Shown here one piece after another: positions 55,015 through 64,000 of a stretch of 64,000 bases of DNA. The position numbers and the translations under genes are program-made. Where the stretch lies: NCBI GenBank assembly GCA_965277025.1, contig OZ255706.1:3038001-3102000 (forward strand). Direction: 5' to 3'. The DNA is from Methylomarinum sp965277025. GTDB taxonomy: Bacteria; Pseudomonadota; Gammaproteobacteria; Methylococcales; Methylomonadaceae. Position 1 is the first letter of the stretch. Every line of letters begins with the position of its first letter. The notes under the pieces are model-generated. The model saw only the letters and a program-made list of their open reading frames with translations. It ran no database searches and was not told where the DNA came from.

Positions 55015-56272
55015 ACTACTGATTACCGGGGGTAAACCACTCTCTGGAGAACTTAGAATATCGGGGGCAAAAAATGCCGCCTTACCAATTCTGGCGGCAA
55101 CCCTGCTATCTGAAAAACCGGTTACTGTGGGCAATATCCCACATTTACACGATATCACCACGACCATGGAATTACTCGGTCGCATGGGCATTCAATTGAC
55201 TGTCGATGAAAAAATGAATATCGAAGTCGACAGCAGCACCATTACCAAATATGAAGCGCCTTATGAACTGGTCAAAACCATGCGCGCCTCTATTCTTGTT
55301 TTAGGCCCCTTACTGAGCCGTTTTGGTGAAGCGCACGTTTCATTACCCGGTGGTTGTGCTATCGGCACGCGACCAGTCGATATCCATTTGACCGCACTGG
55401 AAAAAATGGGAGCAGAAATCATCGTCGAAAAAGGCTATATTCATGCCAAAGTCAAACGCCTGAAAGGCTGCCGACTAGTGCTGGATAAAATCACCGTAAC
55501 CGGTACGGAAAACCTGTTGATGGCGGCTACTCTGGCAGAAGGAACAACTATTATCGAAAATGCCGCTAAAGAGCCTGAAGTAACTGATTTAGCTAATTTT
55601 CTGAACAAACTGGGCGCAAAAATCAGTGGTATCGGTAGCGATATCCTGACCATTGAAGGGGTTGAACGCCTGGATAAAGAAAATTTGTATTATTCGATTT
55701 TGCCGGACCGTATCGAAACCGGAACTTATCTGGTCGCAGCTGCAATCAGCAAGGGTTCGGTATTACTGAAAGATACAGATCCAAGCCTGCTTGATGCCGT
55801 GCTGGACAAACTGCGGGAAACAGGTGCTGACATCACAACCGGCGAGGACTGGATCAAACTGGACATGCAAGGCAGACGTCCCAAAGCGGTCAGCATCAGA
55901 ACAGCCCCCTATCCTGCTTTTCCAACCGATATGCAAGCGCAATTCACGGCATTGAACTGCATTGCCGACGGCGTTGGCATCATTACCGAAACTGTGTTTG
56001 AAAACCGCTTCATGCATGTCCAGGAATTACAACGGATGGGTGCGGAAATCAAGCTGGAATCCAATACCGCTATTATCACAGGCATAGACAAGCTGACCGC
56101 AGCACCGATGATGGCGACCGATTTAAGAGCTTCCGCCAGCCTGGTATTGGCGGGTCTTGTCGCCGAAGGCAACACCCTGGTTGATCGCATTTATCATATC
56201 GATCGGGGTTATGTGCATATTGAAGAAAAACTGGCGCAACAGGGCGCCTCGATTCGTCGCATCCCAGGATAA
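55007..56272 (+). CDS. murA: UDP-N-acetylglucosamine 1-carboxyvinyltransferase
   Basis: 421 aa. The phosphoenolpyruvate-binding K22-N23 (SGAKNAALPIL) and catalytic Cys117 in LPGGCAIGTRPVDIH are present, which predicts the usual fosfomycin-sensitive form. The inside-out alpha/beta barrel length is normal. It commits UDP-GlcNAc to peptidoglycan synthesis. It overlaps mlaB and precedes hisG by 11 bp. Confidence 0.95.
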   Translation: MDKLLITGGKPLSGELRISGAKNAALPILAATLLSEKPVTVGNIPHLHDITTTMELLGRMGIQLTVDEKMNIEVDSSTITKYEAPYELVKTMRASILVLGPLLSRFGEAHVSLPGGCAIGTRPVDIHLTALEKMGAEIIVEKGYIHAKVKRLKGCRLVLDKITVTGTENLLMAATLAEGTTIIENAAKEPEVTDLANFLNKLGAKISGIGSDILTIEGVERLDKENLYYSILPDRIETGTYLVAAAISKGSVLLKDTDPSLLDAVLDKLRETGADITTGEDWIKLDMQGRRPKAVSIRTAPYPAFPTDMQAQFTALNCIADGVGIITETVFENRFMHVQELQRMGAEIKLESNTAIITGIDKLTAAPMMATDLRASASLVLAGLVAEGNTLVDRIYHIDRGYVHIEEKLAQQGASIRRIPG

Positions 56273-56283
56273 AGGACAACTCC

Positions 56284-56916
56284 ATGCTGACTATTGCTGT
56301 TTCAAAAGGCCGTATTTACGAAGATGCTCTACCATTATTGGAAGAAGCTGGTATTACCCCCATTGATGATCCCAAAAAAAGCCGCAAACTGATTCTGAAC
56401 ACCACCCGTGACGATGTGCAGCTGGTCATCATACGCGCTACCGACGTCCCTACTTTTGTTGAATATGGCGCAGCCGACATGGGTATTGCCGGTAAAGATG
56501 TGTTACTCGAACATGGTTCGGAAAATCTTTACGAACCGCTGGATCTAGGTATTGCCGGCTGCAGACTGATGACGGCCGCCCCGGTCGGCGCACCTGAAAT
56601 TTCAGGACGAGTGCGGGTGGCGACCAAATATGTCAAAACCGTGCAACGCTATTTTGCCGACCGTGGTATTCAAGCCGATATCATCAAACTGTATGGCTCC
56701 ATGGAACTGGCGCCACTGGTTGGTCTGGCCGATATCATCGTGGATCTGGTCGATACGGGCAACACATTGAAAGCCAATGGTCTTGAGCCTCGTGAGTTGA
56801 TTATCGATATCACCTCCAGACTTGTGGTCAATAAAGCGGCAATGAAAATGAAACATGAGGCCATTCAAACCTTGCTGACCCAATTTGAGAATACCTTGAA
56901 CAAGACAAGCAAATGA
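56284..56916 (+). CDS. hisG: ATP phosphoribosyltransferase, short form
   Basis: 210 aa: it has only the catalytic domains (LTIAVSKGRIYEDALPLLEE, VEYGAADMGIAGKDVLLE, DLVDTGNTLKANGL) and lacks the C-terminal histidine-binding domain of the long form. Short HisG needs HisZ for activity and feedback control; hisZ is not in this window. It catalyses the first step of histidine synthesis. It overlaps hisD by 4 bp. Confidence 0.94.
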   Translation: MLTIAVSKGRIYEDALPLLEEAGITPIDDPKKSRKLILNTTRDDVQLVIIRATDVPTFVEYGAADMGIAGKDVLLEHGSENLYEPLDLGIAGCRLMTAAPVGAPEISGRVRVATKYVKTVQRYFADRGIQADIIKLYGSMELAPLVGLADIIVDLVDTGNTLKANGLEPRELIIDITSRLVVNKAAMKMKHEAIQTLLTQFENTLNKTSK

Positions 56917-58217
56917 GCGATATCAATCTGTTTAGACTTAACGTCAATCAATCTGATTTCAAGCAACAGTTACAGGAACGTCTGGCATTTGATCAAGAGG
57001 ATGACCTTGAAATTCATCAACGTGTCATGGACATTATCCGGCAAGTTCGTCAACAAGGCGATGCAGCGGTTATTGAACTGACTAATCGTTTCGATCAACG
57101 TGACATAAAAAAAGCCAGCGAACTGACTTTAGCCAACAGTGTGCTGAAACAAGCCTGGGACAGCCTGCCGGCAGCTCAGGCAGAAGCATTACAAACAGCG
57201 GCCAATCGTATTCGCGCCTATGCCGAGGAGCAAAAGCTTCAGTCCTGGCAATATACTGAAGAAGACGGCACCGTATTGGGACAAAAAATTACCGCCATGG
57301 ACAAGGTTGGCCTCTATGTCCCTGGCGGTAAAGCCTCCTACCCTTCTTCAGTTTTAATGAATGCCATTCCAGCGAAAGTGGCTGGCGTTAAAGACCTGGT
57401 CATGGTTGTTCCAACGCCACGCAACGAAAGTAATTCAATGGTGCTGGCAGCGGCTTTTATTGCAGGCGTCGACCACGTTTTCACCATTGGTGGCGCACAA
57501 GCGGTTGCAGCTTTGGCTTATGGAACAAAAACCATTCCAGCGGTTGATAAAATAGTCGGTCCCGGCAATATTTATGTCGCTACCGCAAAAAAACTGGTTT
57601 TCGGCCAGGTCGGCATCGATATGATCGCAGGCCCTTCTGAAATCCTGATCGTTTGTGATGGAAAAACACCCGCCGACTGGATTGCGATGGATCTTTTTTC
57701 CCAGGCCGAACATGACGAAGATGCCCAGGCGATCCTGATCAGCACCGATGCTGAATTTCTAGATCAGGTTGAAGCCAGTATCAACCGACTGCTACCTGAA
57801 ATGGAACGCACCGATATTATCCGTACCTCTTTACAAAAACGTGGCGCCTTGATCAAGGTTGACGACCTCGACCAGGCCGCCGAAGTGGTCAACAACATTG
57901 CCCCCGAACATTTGGAACTTTCGGTCGAAAACCCCGAAGAACTGTGCCAGAAAATCCGCCATGCCGGCGCTATTTTCATGGGCCGCTATACGGCTGAAGC
58001 ATTGGGGGATTATTGCGCAGGACCCAACCATGTCCTGCCAACATCAGGTACAGCCCGTTTTTCCTCGCCACTGGGCGTTTATGACTTTCAAAAACGCAGC
58101 AGCCTGATTAACTGCTCACAAGCCGGCGCCAGTGAATTAGGTAAAACAGCATCCGTTCTTGCTCGTGGCGAAAGCCTGACCGCCCACGCCCGTTCAGCGG
58201 AATTTCGTATCAAATAA
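56913..58217 (+). CDS. hisD: Histidinol dehydrogenase
   Basis: 434 aa. The signature VDKIVGPGNIYVATAKKLVF is followed by MIAGPSEILIV. The zinc/substrate residues lie in FSQAEHDEDAQAIL, and NIAPEHLEL with the catalytic Glu-His and AGPNHVLPT follow. It performs the last two oxidations to histidine using NAD. Confidence 0.95.
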   Translation: MSDINLFRLNVNQSDFKQQLQERLAFDQEDDLEIHQRVMDIIRQVRQQGDAAVIELTNRFDQRDIKKASELTLANSVLKQAWDSLPAAQAEALQTAANRIRAYAEEQKLQSWQYTEEDGTVLGQKITAMDKVGLYVPGGKASYPSSVLMNAIPAKVAGVKDLVMVVPTPRNESNSMVLAAAFIAGVDHVFTIGGAQAVAALAYGTKTIPAVDKIVGPGNIYVATAKKLVFGQVGIDMIAGPSEILIVCDGKTPADWIAMDLFSQAEHDEDAQAILISTDAEFLDQVEASINRLLPEMERTDIIRTSLQKRGALIKVDDLDQAAEVVNNIAPEHLELSVENPEELCQKIRHAGAIFMGRYTAEALGDYCAGPNHVLPTSGTARFSSPLGVYDFQKRSSLINCSQAGASELGKTASVLARGESLTAHARSAEFRIK

Positions 58218-58229
58218 CCTTAGCTTTTT

Positions 58230-58254
58230 CGGTGCATACCTATAGTATGCACCG
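58230..58254 (+). other. Intercistronic hairpin between hisD and hisC
   Basis: CGGTGCATA and TATGCACCG form a perfect 9-bp stem with a 7-nt loop, 11 nt before the hisC ATG. There is no T run. It may stabilise or process the mRNA or limit hisC translation. Confidence 0.6.
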
Positions 58255-58265
58255 AACTTCTCGCC

Positions 58266-59348
58266 ATGCAACCAGCCAAAAAATTACTCACCGAAACCAT
58301 CTTCCGCCCTGAGCTTCAGGCTATGAAAGCTTATAAAGTGGCGGACGCTAAAAACCTGATCAAACTCGATGCCATGGAAAACCCCTATCACTGGCCGGAA
58401 TCGATTCAACGTGAATGGTTGAAACAACTTCAACATTGTCCCATCAATCGCTACCCTGACCCTGAAGCCAGACAACTGGCTGATGCATTACGGCAAACCA
58501 ACCACATTCCTGATCAATCAGGTATTATGCTGGGTAATGGCTCGGATGAAATCATCCAGATTCTGTTAATGGCTTTAAATAGCAATGCGACCGTGCTGGC
58601 GCCTGAACCTGGCTTTGTTATATACAAACAGGTGGCGTTAAGCCTGGGGCTGAATTATCAAGGGATTTCGCTCAATAACGATTTTTCCCTGGATATGGCG
58701 GCTATGTTAAACGCTATTGGCCAACATCAGCCGGCCATTATTTTCCTTGCTTACCCCAATAACCCAACGGGTAATCTGTTTTCCAGGGAAGATATTTATA
58801 AAATTCTTGATGCTAGTTCCGGTCTAATTATTATCGATGAAGCCTATGCGCCTTTTACCCAGGCAAGCTTTATGGACGAATTGCCTCATCACGCCAATCT
58901 ACTGGTAATGCGGACTGTATCCAAATTAGGCCTGGCTGGTTTACGTTTGGGATTTCTGGCAGGAAGCCCAAATATCATCAACGAATTGAACAAAATCAGG
59001 TTGCCTTATAATATTAACAGTCTGACACAAGTTACGGCTGAATTCGCTTTGAATCATATTGATTTTCTGCTGGAGCAAACCGAAAAAATATGCCAGCAAC
59101 GCAGTTGGTTGTTTAATGAACTTGAAAAAACCGAAGGAGTGAAACCCTACCCTTCTGAAGCCAATTTTATTTTGTTTAAAACACAAAACAAATCGGCAGA
59201 TGCCGTTTTTCAAGCATTGAAAGAACAGGGTGTTTTAATAAAGAACCTCTCGCCGCAGGGTGGATTATTGCAGCAATGTTTGCGTGTGACAGTCGGTAAA
59301 GACGAGGAAAATCAGCAATTTATTGAATATTTACACAAATCATTGTAA
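58266..59348 (+). CDS. hisC: Histidinol-phosphate aminotransferase
   Basis: 360 aa, fold-type I PLP enzyme. MLGNGSDEIIQILLMAL and FLAYPNNPTGNLFS bind substrate. The pyridoxal lysine is in TVSKLGLAGLRLGFLAG (about 219), and IIDEAYAPF carries the Asp-Glu pair. It transaminates imidazole-acetol phosphate. It is the last gene of the murA-hisGDC run. Confidence 0.93.
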   Translation: MQPAKKLLTETIFRPELQAMKAYKVADAKNLIKLDAMENPYHWPESIQREWLKQLQHCPINRYPDPEARQLADALRQTNHIPDQSGIMLGNGSDEIIQILLMALNSNATVLAPEPGFVIYKQVALSLGLNYQGISLNNDFSLDMAAMLNAIGQHQPAIIFLAYPNNPTGNLFSREDIYKILDASSGLIIIDEAYAPFTQASFMDELPHHANLLVMRTVSKLGLAGLRLGFLAGSPNIINELNKIRLPYNINSLTQVTAEFALNHIDFLLEQTEKICQQRSWLFNELEKTEGVKPYPSEANFILFKTQNKSADAVFQALKEQGVLIKNLSPQGGLLQQCLRVTVGKDEENQQFIEYLHKSL

Positions 59349-59369
59349 AAGCAGCGCTTAAAAAACGCA

Positions 59370-59537
59370 CAACGCTTTGCAGTCGCTGACAATAGGGATG
59401 ATTTGTTCAGCGCTTCCCGCGACACAGGGATGTGTCGTCAAAATCGATAACTGCAAGCTATTGATTTTGTGAGCAAAGCGGGAATCGTTGTCCGTTTTGC
59501 GGGCGTTGACAGTATGGATGATTTGTTCAACGCTTCT
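59370..59537 (+). repeat. Five-hairpin dispersed repeat, copy R4 (with extra tail)
   Basis: A partial copy gives the 3' side of H4 and H5 (CGCTGA/TCAGCG, 59370-59413). A body without H1 follows: H2 GCGACACA-GGGA-TGTGTCGT, H3 CAAAATCGATAAC/GCTATTGATTTTG, H4 GCAAAGCGGG/TCCGTTTTGC, H5 GCGTTGA/TCAACGC. It fills the gap between hisC and the TPR gene. Confidence 0.78.
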
Positions 59538-59570
59538 CTAAAAGTTAAACGCTAAATTAAGTTGAACGCC

Positions 59571-61211
59571 ATGAAAAAACCTAAAGCGATCAAACAGCCC
59601 AGTCAGCAGGAATTACAGATTTTGCATCAACAATTTCAAGCAGGCCGTTTTGAGCTGGTGGAAATAGAGGCAAAAAAACTGCTCAAAACTTATAAACATT
59701 CCCCTGTTTTATACAACATCCTCGGCCTCAGCCAGCAACAGCAAGGCAAAAATGACGATGCCCTAAGCAGTTTCCGAAAACTACTGGCCATCAACCCGAA
59801 AATTCCTGAAGTACATTTTAATTTAGGCTTATTATTCGCCCAATCCAACAAAACAAAAGAAGCCGAAACTTGTTACCTAAAAGCAATCCAGCTGAATCCA
59901 TCCATGGCGCCAGCTTTTTTTAATCTGGGCGCACTTTACCAGCAACAAGAGCTTCTGGAAAAGGCTACGAAAATGTATCGCAAATCCCTGGCAATAGAAG
60001 CTGAATACCCTGAGGCTCTGACTAACCTGGGAGCAGTCTGTCAATTACAAGGACAACTGGAAGAGGCGGAGAAATGTTATCGCAAGGCGCTGGCCACCCA
60101 CCCGACTGCCCAGACCTGGCTTAATCTGGGTACCGTATTATATGGACTCGGGCAGCATCAAAATGCTATCGAGGCATTTCAAAAGTCCTTGGCGATTGGC
60201 CCCGAATTGGCCGATTGCTGGAATGATATGGGGGAAACCTGGCGAGATCAAGGAAATATGGATGAGGCGGTAAAATGTTACAAGAAAGCGCTAAACATAG
60301 AGCCGAATCATGGTCGGGCATTATATAACATGGGTGAATATCTGGCCTTGGCGGACAAACAGGATCAGGCTTTAGAATACTTTCAGGCATCCAATTTCGC
60401 TGATAGCCAGGACAGAGCCTTACAATGTTTATACAAAACAGGGCAATTTGAAGCGTTTTCTGAAAAACTGGCGGAGCAATGCCAGCAACAAACGCATGAT
60501 TCGGTTCTGGTTGCTGCCTTGTCCTGTCATTATGCGGTTAATTTTCAACAGCAAAACGACTATCTGTTTTGTCGTGATCCTATGCAGTTTGTCCTGCACA
60601 CGCATATTGATGAATTAAATACTGAAAACAGTCCACTGTTAAAAAGCCTGTTATACGATATCACGCACATGTCGATTGCGGAACGAAAACAGGGACGTCT
60701 GTATTATGGCATGCAATCGGCCGGCAACCTGCTGTTAAGACCTGAAGACTCCTTTCAACAACTGGCTGGCTTGATTCGTAATAAAGTGGCCGAATACCGA
60801 CAAGCCTTTTCTCATCATCAAGACCACATCATCCAATACTTTCCTGAACATATTGAGTTCACCAGTTCCTGGTATTTGCGCATGAAGCAAGGCGGTTATT
60901 TAACCTCCCATATCCATGAAGAAGGCTGGATCAGCGGCTGCGTGTATTTACAATTACCTGAGCGGCTTGAAGACAAAGATGGATGTTTCAGTTACAGTCT
61001 GGATGGAGATGATTACCCCCGCCAACATGATGACTTCCCTGAACAGGTCGTCGATATCAAGGTAGGAGATTTAGTTATGTTTCCTTCATCTTTATTTCAT
61101 CGCACATTGCCTTTCCAAACCGATCAGGAACGAGTGTGTATTGCATTTGATGTCCGCCCTCCTGGATCTGCTCAAGTTGAAAAAACTCCCGCTTCTTTTG
61201 CATCGGGTTGA
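59571..61211 (+). CDS. TPR protein with C-terminal 2-oxoglutarate/Fe(II) oxygenase domain
   Basis: 546 aa from ATG 59571 (a TTG three codons earlier is possible). About seven tetratricopeptide repeats span residues 35-285 (for example LYNILGLSQQQQGKNDDALS, VHFNLGLLFAQSNKTKEAET). The C-terminal part (about 330-540) has SWYLRMKQGGYLTSHIHEEG and WISGCVYLQLP, then GDLVMFPSSLFHRTLPF and ERVCIAFDV. This H-x-H...SG...H pattern is that of the putative 2OG-Fe(II) oxygenases of the PF13759 type. There is no signal peptide. The substrate is unknown; hydroxylation of a protein bound by the repeats is a reasonable guess. Confidence 0.8.
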   Translation: MKKPKAIKQPSQQELQILHQQFQAGRFELVEIEAKKLLKTYKHSPVLYNILGLSQQQQGKNDDALSSFRKLLAINPKIPEVHFNLGLLFAQSNKTKEAETCYLKAIQLNPSMAPAFFNLGALYQQQELLEKATKMYRKSLAIEAEYPEALTNLGAVCQLQGQLEEAEKCYRKALATHPTAQTWLNLGTVLYGLGQHQNAIEAFQKSLAIGPELADCWNDMGETWRDQGNMDEAVKCYKKALNIEPNHGRALYNMGEYLALADKQDQALEYFQASNFADSQDRALQCLYKTGQFEAFSEKLAEQCQQQTHDSVLVAALSCHYAVNFQQQNDYLFCRDPMQFVLHTHIDELNTENSPLLKSLLYDITHMSIAERKQGRLYYGMQSAGNLLLRPEDSFQQLAGLIRNKVAEYRQAFSHHQDHIIQYFPEHIEFTSSWYLRMKQGGYLTSHIHEEGWISGCVYLQLPERLEDKDGCFSYSLDGDDYPRQHDDFPEQVVDIKVGDLVMFPSSLFHRTLPFQTDQERVCIAFDVRPPGSAQVEKTPASFASG

Positions 61212-61353
61212 ACAGAAGAAATGCAAGTGTGTGACATATAAAAACGCGAAACCGCACCATTTAAAAGCATAATAAATACTTATTCTCATTTTTGGACCAG
61301 CATTTGCTCTATCTGTGTGCGATTTTTTCCACCACATAGAAAAAGGGAAATTT

Positions 61354-62575
61354 CTCTGTACATGACAAAAATTAACTTATGACAAATGAGTCTCATGTAT
61401 TCCAGTGACAAAAGGTATGGGTTGCAAAAGAGCAATCACTTTTCTAATCATCCTTTTTGATTGAGATAAGACATTAAACAACGTTGAGCGGATACAATCT
61501 AATCCATATCGAAACAGGCTTTGCGCGAGCCGCTGATGTGTTTTGGTTTTTATTGGTAACTCGCAATCATGTTTCCATTCGCCTGCTTTATGTGACCAAC
61601 AGAAAGCAATAACGGGAAGTACTAACAATTTTTTGATCCGAAGATAACCGACTACACGCGTTTCCTCAAGTTTGAATCCCCGTCCTTTTAAACCGCCAAA
61701 AAGCGTTTCGATTTCCCAACGCAAGCCATAAATTTTAATCGCATCAGGGTTCAAATGCTGACAGACGATGATTAATAACTCACCATCACTCAGCCGTAAC
61801 CCACTGAGATAAATTGAACAATTTCCCAAATAGCGCGCTGTTGAGAGGTGTCGTGTGCTACCCGGCTTAAGCCCATAAAACAAACGCTCTACGCGTATTC
61901 GCTGGCCTTGGGCATTGGTTGTCCAGGCGTTGTTGCGAATACGGATATAAAAGGGAATCTCTTGCTCAAACAACCAGCCCATCCATTCGTCTCCAATAAA
62001 CTCCCGATCAGCCAAAAGACCTTTGATGTGATGTCGGCCAAACTGCGCAATAAAGCGTTTCATCAGCGCTATACGTTCCTTCGTATTAGAGTTGCCCCGC
62101 TTGTTTAAAGGCAACCAATACACAGGAATGGCGGCACCCCGATAAACCACGGCAAGCACCAGCAGATTAATATTGGTTTTACCCCACTTCCAATTCGTCC
62201 TGTCTAACGTCAGATAGTAATCCTGATCAGTGAAACCAAACAGTTTCATGATGAAATGAGCGACTTCATTGTAATCCAGCCAATGGTCACTGAAAAATCG
62301 TTGCATCCGTCGATATCGTGAGGAAATTTTTGCCCGACGGGGAAAGAATACGGCGAGCTGGGCCAGATTGACCGTGCTAACTGCCATCAAAGCAATTAAC
62401 ATACCCACAAAACAAACGATTCTTGCCTTGTTCCATTGAAAGTGCTCAGTTAATATGACGGTCAGCTCATTGATTTGTAATGTCCCGTTATTCATATTCG
62501 CTAAAACAAAATGCGGTATTTAATTACATTTCAACGAGCTACGCTAGCTTTTAATATTTTTTGTCATGTACAGAG
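61354..62575 (-). mobile_element. IS4-family element, copy 2
   Basis: 1222 bp, the same terminal repeats as copy 1, flanked by the 9-bp duplication GGGAAATTT (61345-61353, 62576-62584). It is inserted between the TPR gene and petA. Confidence 0.9.
61377..62495 (-). CDS. IS4-family transposase (full length)
   Basis: 372 aa with the same DDE segments as copy 1 (LTLDRTNWKWG, LLADREFIGDEW, WEIETLFGGLKGRGF). The C-terminus LQPIPFVTGIHETHLS is intact. This is the copy more likely to be active. Confidence 0.9.
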   Translation of the reverse strand: MNNGTLQINELTVILTEHFQWNKARIVCFVGMLIALMAVSTVNLAQLAVFFPRRAKISSRYRRMQRFFSDHWLDYNEVAHFIMKLFGFTDQDYYLTLDRTNWKWGKTNINLLVLAVVYRGAAIPVYWLPLNKRGNSNTKERIALMKRFIAQFGRHHIKGLLADREFIGDEWMGWLFEQEIPFYIRIRNNAWTTNAQGQRIRVERLFYGLKPGSTRHLSTARYLGNCSIYLSGLRLSDGELLIIVCQHLNPDAIKIYGLRWEIETLFGGLKGRGFKLEETRVVGYLRIKKLLVLPVIAFCWSHKAGEWKHDCELPIKTKTHQRLAQSLFRYGLDCIRSTLFNVLSQSKRMIRKVIALLQPIPFVTGIHETHLS

Positions 62576-62637
62576 GGGAAATTTACACTTCAATAAAACT
62601 ACGCACTACGGTATATTGAGCATGATAAACAAAAAAA

Positions 62638-62658
62638 GATGTGTTTTACGAGCACATC
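62638..62658 (-). terminator. Hairpin GATGTG / CACATC with A/T flanks
   Basis: A 6-bp stem has seven A before it and seven A after it, so on the - strand it is followed by seven T, as in a terminator. On the + strand it lies in the petA leader 29 nt before the ATG. Confidence 0.45.
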
Positions 62659-62686
62659 AAAAAAATAAAACACAGGAGCGTTACTC

Positions 62687-63286
62687 ATGACTAACGAAGG
62701 CGTCAATAAATCAAAACGCCAGTTTCTGACTTCGGCTCTGACCGTTGTCGGAGCAGTCGGGGCTGGTTTTATCGCAGTGCCCTTCCTTTCGCAAATGCAA
62801 CCCAGCGCCAAAGCCATGGCCGCTGGAGCCCCCGTTGATGTGGATTTAACCAAAATGGAACCCGGGCAATTAATTCGTGTCGCCTGGCGAGGGAAACCAG
62901 TCTGGGTGTTGAATAGAACCCCGGAAGTGCTGGAAACCTTATCCACTCTGACAGACAAGCTGGCTGACCCTTTATCCAACGAATCGATACAGCCTGAATA
63001 CTGTAAAAATGAATTTCGCGCCATCAAGCCGGAAATTTTCCTGGCTGTTGGCCTCTGTACACACTTGGGCTGCTCGCCCACTTTCCGACCCGAAATCGCC
63101 CCCCCTGATTTAGGCGATGACTGGAAAGGTGGTTTTTTCTGTCCATGTCATGGATCTTGGTTTGACCTGGCTGGCCGTGTTTATCAGGGTGTTCCTGCGC
63201 CAACTAACCTGGAAATTCCTCCACATAAATACGTCAAAGACACCTTGATTACCGTTGGTGAAGATAACGAGGAGGCTAGCGCATGA
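62687..63286 (+). CDS. petA: Ubiquinol-cytochrome c reductase Rieske iron-sulfur subunit
   Basis: 199 aa. An N-terminal membrane anchor with a twin-arginine-like start (KSKRQFLTSALTVVGAVGAG) precedes the Rieske domain. CTHLGC at about 124-129 and CPCHGS at about 152-157 ligate the 2Fe-2S cluster. It passes electrons from ubiquinol to cytochrome c1 in complex III. AGGAG precedes the ATG. The stop overlaps petB (ATGA). IS4 lies 102 bp upstream. Confidence 0.95.
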   Translation: MTNEGVNKSKRQFLTSALTVVGAVGAGFIAVPFLSQMQPSAKAMAAGAPVDVDLTKMEPGQLIRVAWRGKPVWVLNRTPEVLETLSTLTDKLADPLSNESIQPEYCKNEFRAIKPEIFLAVGLCTHLGCSPTFRPEIAPPDLGDDWKGGFFCPCHGSWFDLAGRVYQGVPAPTNLEIPPHKYVKDTLITVGEDNEEASA

Positions 63287-64000
63287 AGAATAAAATGAGT
63301 CAATGCACAGACTGGTTTCTATGCCGGTTTCCACTGGTAAAACTGTGGAATGAACACATGGCGCATTATTACGCGCCAAAAAATTTCAATATCTGGTACT
63401 TCTTTGGCTCACTCGCCTTGTTTGTGCTGGTTAATCAGTTTATCACCGGCATTTTGCTGACGATGAACTACAAACCCGATGCTCAACTGGCTTTTGATTC
63501 AGTTGAATACATCATGCGGGATGTCAACTGGGGCTGGCTGGTGCGATATATGCATTCAACCGGTGCTTCCGCTTTTTTCATTATTGTCTATCTGCATATG
63601 TTCAGAGGATTGATTTACGGCTCTTACAGGCAGCCACGTGAATTGATCTGGATTTTTGGCATGCTGATTTTCGTTGCCTTGATGGCCGAAGCTTTCATGG
63701 GCTATTTATTGCCATGGGGTCAAATGTCCTATTGGGGTGCGCAGGTCATCATCTCCCTGTTCAGCGCCATCCCTGTAATTGGTGATGATTTATCCTTATG
63801 GATACGGGGCGACTATGTTATTTCGGACGCTACTTTGAACCGATTCTTTGCATTCCACGTTATCGCCGTACCTTTGGTGCTGCTGATCCTGGTATTCCTG
63901 CATATTGTCGCGCTGCACGAACTCGGATCGAATAACCCGGACGGTATTGAAATCAAGGAATCTAAAGATCCATTTGGCGTACCAGTCGATGGTATTCCAT
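63283..64000 (+). CDS. petB: Cytochrome b subunit of complex III (cut by window edge)
   Basis: The frame is open to the window end (239 codons). Family features: WYFFGSLALFVLVNQFITGI, RYMHSTGASAFFIIVYLHMF with two heme-ligand histidines, MGYLLPWGQMSYWGAQVI, and FFAFHVIAVPLVLLILVFLH with the second His pair. It binds hemes bL and bH and the Qo/Qi quinone sites. It is translationally coupled to petA; petC is expected beyond the edge. Confidence 0.95.
   Translation, partial: MKNKMSQCTDWFLCRFPLVKLWNEHMAHYYAPKNFNIWYFFGSLALFVLVNQFITGILLTMNYKPDAQLAFDSVEYIMRDVNWGWLVRYMHSTGASAFFIIVYLHMFRGLIYGSYRQPRELIWIFGMLIFVALMAEAFMGYLLPWGQMSYWGAQVIISLFSAIPVIGDDLSLWIRGDYVISDATLNRFFAFHVIAVPLVLLILVFLHIVALHELGSNNPDGIEIKESKDPFGVPVDGIP

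Noticed and set aside
22947..62575. Mobile unit bounded by the two IS4 copies
   Set aside because: Each has its own 9-bp duplication (CAAAAATCT, GGGAAATTT); independent insertions.
1..64000. CRISPR array or cas genes
   Set aside because: No regularly spaced short direct repeats were seen; all repeats are IS copies or the five-hairpin family.

Overview
The window is a chromosomal stretch of a gammaproteobacterium. It carries the conserved rpoN-lpt-kds cluster, mlaFED-mlaB-murA-hisGDC, minCDE, rlmB/rnr, thiC with a TPP riboswitch, and the start of petABC. A PEP-CTERM exported protein and a flavocytochrome-c-type sulfide dehydrogenase pair fit a Methylococcales-like methanotroph or a sulfur-oxidising relative. 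No diagnostic methane gene is present, so the lineage is an inference. Host DNA is moderately AT-rich; one insertion sequence family (ISAs1) is visibly GC-rich and foreign in composition.

Layout. 1-1360: leftward three-gene overlapping set (two uncharacterised proteins plus the start of a metallo-beta-lactamase-fold protein cut by the window edge). 1545-2743: gene remnant, membrane protein, CPBP protease. 2826-7692: ycgL split by an IS66 element that itself carries IS630 and IS110. 7736-12343: sulfide dehydrogenase pair, rlmB, rnr; then tRNA-Leu. 13004-19677: a PEP-CTERM gene split by a five-element nest. 19744-24168: IS3, IS5 and IS4 elements in gene-poor DNA. 24724-30748: dcd, thiC with riboswitch, ISAs1, phosphate transporter. 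30868-39818: a 9-kb nest of seven insertion sequences that also holds a bcsC fragment. 39917-50822: minCDE, small wHTH protein, mgtE, rapZ, hpf, rpoN, lptB, lptA, lptC, kdsC, kdsD, Ca/Na antiporter. 50900-52495: second ISAs1. 52628-59348: mlaF, mlaE, mlaD, mlaB, murA, hisG, hisD, hisC. 59571-61211: TPR/2OG-oxygenase protein. 61354-62575: second IS4. 62687-end: petA, petB.

The window holds 20 insertion sequences of nine types: IS66 x2, IS630 x3, IS110 x5, an IS4/IS701-like element called IS-A here x3, another DDE element called IS-B x1, IS3, IS5, IS4 x2, ISAs1 x2. Target duplications read directly from the sequence fix most boundaries and the order of nesting.

Two non-coding signals stand out. 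One is a dispersed intergenic repeat of about 145 nt (four copies plus a fragment) that folds into five consecutive hairpins with compensatory base changes between copies; one copy lies between the TPP riboswitch and thiC. The other is the conserved 261-nt leader of the five IS110 copies, a candidate bridge RNA.
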